Made by a program: the position numbers and the translations under genes. The notes beneath the pieces are model-generated. The model did not search any database and had not been told where the DNA came from. It saw only the letters and a program-made list of their open reading frames with translations. Of a stretch of DNA of 9,626 nt, positions 6,248 through 9,626 are shown one piece after another. Positions within the stretch are counted from its first letter, which is position 1. Each line of letters starts with the position of its first letter. Origin of the DNA: Prevotella sp. (GTDB lineage: Bacteria > Bacteroidota > Bacteroidia > Bacteroidales > Bacteroidaceae); the NCBI GenBank assembly GCA_017623335.1, contig JAGAPI010000067.1:1-9626 (forward strand), read 5' to 3'.

Positions 6248-9200
6248 TTAATTGAATATGTATTTGATACCTACTGAGGCATACCAGCACTGACCGATTG
6301 TGTGATTGTATGTCCATGTCTGAGTATTGCCGTTCACAGCCTTTGGAGTAGAGAATGTGGCATAACCATCGGCATCAACACCCTCATACTTCAAGATACG
6401 GCCGGAATTGAGCGATGAGTTCATTGCCTTTGACACGCCCCACTTTGAGTTGAAGAGGTTCAGCACATTCTTCACGTCGCAGCTCAACTGCAGCTTGTGT
6501 GTGGTCTTTCCGAAGTTAACCTTGAAATCGTGCTTGTAGCTAAGGTCAACGCGGTGTACCCATGGGCTGTACACGCTATAAGGCTCAGCATACTCACCCT
6601 GATGGTTCTTAAGATAACCGTCGTTGTGAACAAAGTCCATAAAGCGTGTCTTGTCATCCTCGCTTACGAAACGGAACTCACCATTGGCAACCTGTGCATC
6701 GGTAGGAATATAAGCGGCATCATAGTTGTAACCGTCACCGTTGATGTCGTTCACCGTCATGTATGAATAGTTATATCCTCCGCGCCATGTCTCATAAATC
6801 ACGCTCAGGTGATTGCCGTGCTTGTCATTGTGTGTTGCCGAGAGGATGAAACGGTCGGGGGTGACATTCTGCGCATTGTGCAGACGCATACAGTTAGGAG
6901 TGTAAATAGTAGATACATAGTTGAGCACAGATGATGCGTTTGAACCAGGCATACTTGTAAGCTCCTTGGAAACAGTATGTGTATAGGCTGCCATCAGGCT
7001 AAGTGTCTCGATAGGACGGGCATTGATCTGAATGCTACCCTGCCAGCCATAACCGCGGCTTGTGTTCTCAAGCACATACGCGCTCTTTGGCTTGTCTACT
7101 GAAGGATAGATAGGACGGTTGTCAGCACCGTTGAAACGGGCAAAGCCCTCAACGGCAGGCACTGACCAGTCGCTCATAACCACACCATTGATGGTCTTGT
7201 TGTAAATAGCCTCTGCTGTTACAGAGAATGGGAACGATACCGGTATCTCATAATCCACGGCGATTGATGTCTTCCATACCTGCGGCATCTTGAAGTTGGA
7301 AACGACACCACATGTATTTGATGACACTGTTCCGTCCTCAGGTGTGATGGTTGACGGATATCCCATTTCAATGAGCTTATTTTTCAAAGCGTCAATGGTG
7401 GCATTCCCGTTAGCATCGGTAACCAGACCGCCGGCAAACTGGTTCATGTCAAGATAAACGCTATTGCCATTCGTCACAGTTGCGCCAGTATATGTCGGGA
7501 ACACGTTCTCTCCCTTATCATTAATGATGGTAACCTTGTTGTTGAGCTGTGCCTGATACTGCACCATACCGCTATTGGTAGGCATATTGGTGAAGAACAC
7601 AAGAGGCAGACGGCCCTGGAAGAGTCCAGTACCTCCACGAACCTTAAGGCTCTTGTCGCCAAACACATCATAAGTAAAGCCTACGCGTGGCGAAGCATAC
7701 AGTCTGCTGCCAGGCCATTTGCCAGTGTCGATATGACGACCGTAATAGTCAACATCCAATATTGCCTTGTTGGTCATAAGGTCACTGTTGTCGAAGAAGA
7801 TACCGTCGAGACGTATACCTGCGGACACCTTCCATTTGGTGTTGATATTCCACTCGTCCTGAATCCAGCCTCCGAACTTACCAAAGGCAACACGTGCGGC
7901 AGGGTCAGACTTTCCGTCATAACCGTATGTAAGACACACAACCTCAGGTGTGGCTCCATTGATAAAATCGTCAACACTTGCATATCGGTAATATCCGGTA
8001 CCGTTACGCATATACATATTGTCTGCCATCTGATACTCATAGCTCAGTCCGGCAGTGAACTTATGATTGCCCATGAAGTATGTCACGTCATCCATAACAT
8101 TCCATGTTGTGGTATGCACCGCATTATTGTGTGTGAAGAGCTCTTCGCCAAGGGCAATATAATTGGTAGTTGTATTTGTACCGTCAAGTATGTCGATAAA
8201 TGGGAATTGACTTGAATTTGTTCCGCGGACATCGTCAGCCTTGGTATATGTTGCAAGGAACTTGTTTGACAGATTATCAGCAAGACGGCTGTTCAGGTCA
8301 AACGAGAATGAGTGAACGATATTTTCCATGGAATACATTGAATTGGCATACGACATAGCATAAAGTGATGTACGTCCATAAGCTGAACGTGTACCACCGT
8401 CCATTGACGAAGCATTAGGAGCATTCCATCCTACGTTTTTGGTATAGTTATAACGCAAAGCCAAGTGATGGTTGTTGGTTATGTTCCAGTCAACACGGGC
8501 AAGGAGCTTGGTGTTCTCCTCATCAGCCGGGAAACTTGTATAGGAACCTGTATCATAACCATATTTGTCCATAACGAAATTCTTCACACGCTCCATGTCA
8601 TCAACAGAGGCATAAGAAAGATGTGCAGCCTCATTGCCCACTCCGTCTTCTGATGCTCGCCATGTGACAGGCACCGTAGGAGACTTTGCAAATTCTGCAT
8701 TGGCAAAGAAGAACAGCTTGTCCTTGATAATAGGACCGCCAAGAGTGAAACCGTATGTTGTGTTACGGTCTTTCTCTCTACCAGTTGCAATAGTCTCGCC
8801 GTCAACAACGTCACCACGCATGTTTTCATTGCGGTGATAAACGTATGCTGTACCCTTGAAAGTGTTGGTACCCGACTTAGTGATTGCATTAACGCCACCA
8901 CCGATGAAGTTTGTCTGATGAACATCAAACGGTGCTATGACCACCTGCATTTCGTCGATAGCGTCAAGTGATATAGGATTACCGCCACCTGGAAGGTTTG
9001 AAGACAGTCCAAAGTTATTGTTAAAACTTGCACCGTCGACAGTGAAGTTGGCTGTACGTCCGTCACTGCCTGAGAACGTCATGCCGTTACCTCCGTATGG
9101 AGACAGACGGGTCATATCAGTGATGCTGCGGCTAACTGTAGGAAGTGCTGCCATCTGCGCATTGGTGATATTGGTTGTGGCACCCATTTTCTCAACAGCA

Positions 9201-9577
9201 AACTTTGATGCCTTTCCGCTCACAACAACCTCGCCCAACACCTGAGTGTCCTCATTCATTGTCGTGTTAAGGTTGTAAGTCTCACCCAATTGCAGGGTTA
9301 CGTCCTTTACAACCTTGGTCTCATAGCCAAGATAGCTGATTTTCACTTCGTAGGGACCACCCGAACGCATACCGAGGATATTATACATACCCTTTGTGTT
9401 AGTAACTCCTACATAACGTGTACCGGAAGGCACGTGTACAGCCTCAACGGTGGCTCCGATAACCTCTTCGCCATCAGCTGTAATCTTACCTGACATTCCA
9501 GACGTAGTTACCTGTGCCACGGCTGAAGAAACCATCAGCAGCAAAGTGGCGATTAGGAAATACAATCTCTTGTACAT
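6248..9577 (-). CDS. Oar-like TonB-dependent outer-membrane receptor
   Basis: This 1109-residue outer-membrane protein has a signal peptide of 1-21 (cleavage after AVA, before QVTT). A carboxypeptidase regulatory-like (CarboxypepD_reg) domain covers ~25-115, with the typical GxYNILGMRSGGPYEVKISY-type segment. EVVVSGK (116-122) sits where a TonB-box-like strand is expected. The plug domain (~125-235) includes NFTVDGASFNNNFG, SLDAIDEMQV and GGGVNAITKSGTN, hallmark segments of Oar-family receptors rather than SusC. The remaining ~870 residues are a beta-barrel ending VGIKYIFN. Energy for transport would come from TonB-ExbBD. ATG 9577 begins a good signal peptide (MYKRLYFLIA). It is the first gene of a two-gene operon; the promoter must lie at or beyond the right edge, since 9578-9626 shows only AT-rich leader with no perfect -7 box. 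Oar-like receptors have been tied to protein or peptide export and uptake in other bacteria, but the substrate cannot be read from sequence. Confidence 0.93.
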   Translation of the reverse strand: MYKRLYFLIATLLLMVSSAVAQVTTSGMSGKITADGEEVIGATVEAVHVPSGTRYVGVTNTKGMYNILGMRSGGPYEVKISYLGYETKVVKDVTLQLGETYNLNTTMNEDTQVLGEVVVSGKASKFAVEKMGATTNITNAQMAALPTVSRSITDMTRLSPYGGNGMTFSGSDGRTANFTVDGASFNNNFGLSSNLPGGGNPISLDAIDEMQVVIAPFDVHQTNFIGGGVNAITKSGTNTFKGTAYVYHRNENMRGDVVDGETIATGREKDRNTTYGFTLGGPIIKDKLFFFANAEFAKSPTVPVTWRASEDGVGNEAAHLSYASVDDMERVKNFVMDKYGYDTGSYTSFPADEENTKLLARVDWNITNNHHLALRYNYTKNVGWNAPNASSMDGGTRSAYGRTSLYAMSYANSMYSMENIVHSFSFDLNSRLADNLSNKFLATYTKADDVRGTNSSQFPFIDILDGTNTTTNYIALGEELFTHNNAVHTTTWNVMDDVTYFMGNHKFTAGLSYEYQMADNMYMRNGTGYYRYASVDDFINGATPEVVCLTYGYDGKSDPAARVAFGKFGGWIQDEWNINTKWKVSAGIRLDGIFFDNSDLMTNKAILDVDYYGRHIDTGKWPGSRLYASPRVGFTYDVFGDKSLKVRGGTGLFQGRLPLVFFTNMPTNSGMVQYQAQLNNKVTIINDKGENVFPTYTGATVTNGNSVYLDMNQFAGGLVTDANGNATIDALKNKLIEMGYPSTITPEDGTVSSNTCGVVSNFKMPQVWKTSIAVDYEIPVSFPFSVTAEAIYNKTINGVVMSDWSVPAVEGFARFNGADNRPIYPSVDKPKSAYVLENTSRGYGWQGSIQINARPIETLSLMAAYTHTVSKELTSMPGSNASSVLNYVSTIYTPNCMRLHNAQNVTPDRFILSATHNDKHGNHLSVIYETWRGGYNYSYMTVNDINGDGYNYDAAYIPTDAQVANGEFRFVSEDDKTRFMDFVHNDGYLKNHQGEYAEPYSVYSPWVHRVDLSYKHDFKVNFGKTTHKLQLSCDVKNVLNLFNSKWGVSKAMNSSLNSGRILKYEGVDADGYATFSTPKAVNGNTQTWTYNHTIGQCWYASVGIKYIFN

Positions 9578-9626
9578 AAAATTTTAAAATGTTTAAAAAT
9601 TAATACCTAATACAGGGATGATATTC

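Noticed and set aside
4615..9577. Classical SusC/SusD polysaccharide utilisation locus
   Set aside because: The receptor's plug and regulatory regions are Oar-like, no SusD homologue is present, and no glycoside hydrolase or glycan sensor is adjacent.
9595..9602. TAATTTTT (minus strand) as the -7 box of the receptor operon
   Set aside because: It lacks the final G of TAnnTTTG and is too close to the start codon and window edge to support; the true promoter probably lies beyond 9626.

Overview
The window looks like a chromosomal segment of a Bacteroidales bacterium (Prevotella/Bacteroides-like). Evidence: an Oar-like TonB-dependent receptor, a BACON-domain lipoprotein whose Cys is followed by an acidic surface-export signal (C-A-S-D-D-D), TAnnTTTG-type -7 promoter boxes instead of sigma70 -35/-10 pairs, weak or absent Shine-Dalgarno sequences, and moderate-GC genes separated by very AT-rich gaps. 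The genus call is inference; no rRNA or marker gene is present to fix it.

Layout. (1) Positions 2-439, + strand: the C-terminal quarter of menD (menaquinone synthesis), cut by the left edge. (2) Positions 414-2681, - strand: an orphan membrane histidine kinase with a periplasmic ABC substrate-binding-like sensor, one TM helix, a PAS domain and a HisKA/HATPase core. Its 3' end overlaps menD by 26 bp, tail to tail. (3) Positions 2682-2879: an AT-rich gap with a probable kinase promoter and a 10-bp inverted repeat. (4) Positions 2880-4301, - strand: an archaeal-type (PF01637-like) ATPase fused to a DUF234-type PD-(D/E)xK nuclease-like domain. (5) Positions 4302-4614: a 313-bp non-coding stretch dense with structure: a -7 box, a near-perfect long inverted repeat plus a third related half-site, a 22-bp tandem repeat array with palindromic cores, and a strong intrinsic terminator. 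(6) Positions 4615-9577, - strand: a two-gene operon in which an Oar-like TonB-dependent receptor is followed after 22 bp by a surface lipoprotein built as BACON-OB-BACON-OB-OB.

How the parts work together. The receptor and lipoprotein are almost certainly co-transcribed and probably act together at the cell surface to bind and import an unidentified ligand. No SusD and no glycan enzymes are present, so this is not a classical polysaccharide utilisation locus. The kinase has no response regulator in the window. The ATPase-nuclease and its repeat-rich upstream DNA look like a self-contained unit inserted between housekeeping-type genes. That unit is the most interesting part of the window: ATPases of this family are of unknown function, often multicopy, and the upstream repeats resemble either an operator cluster or a MITE-like element. 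Every full ORF appears intact; I see no frameshift or broken gene.
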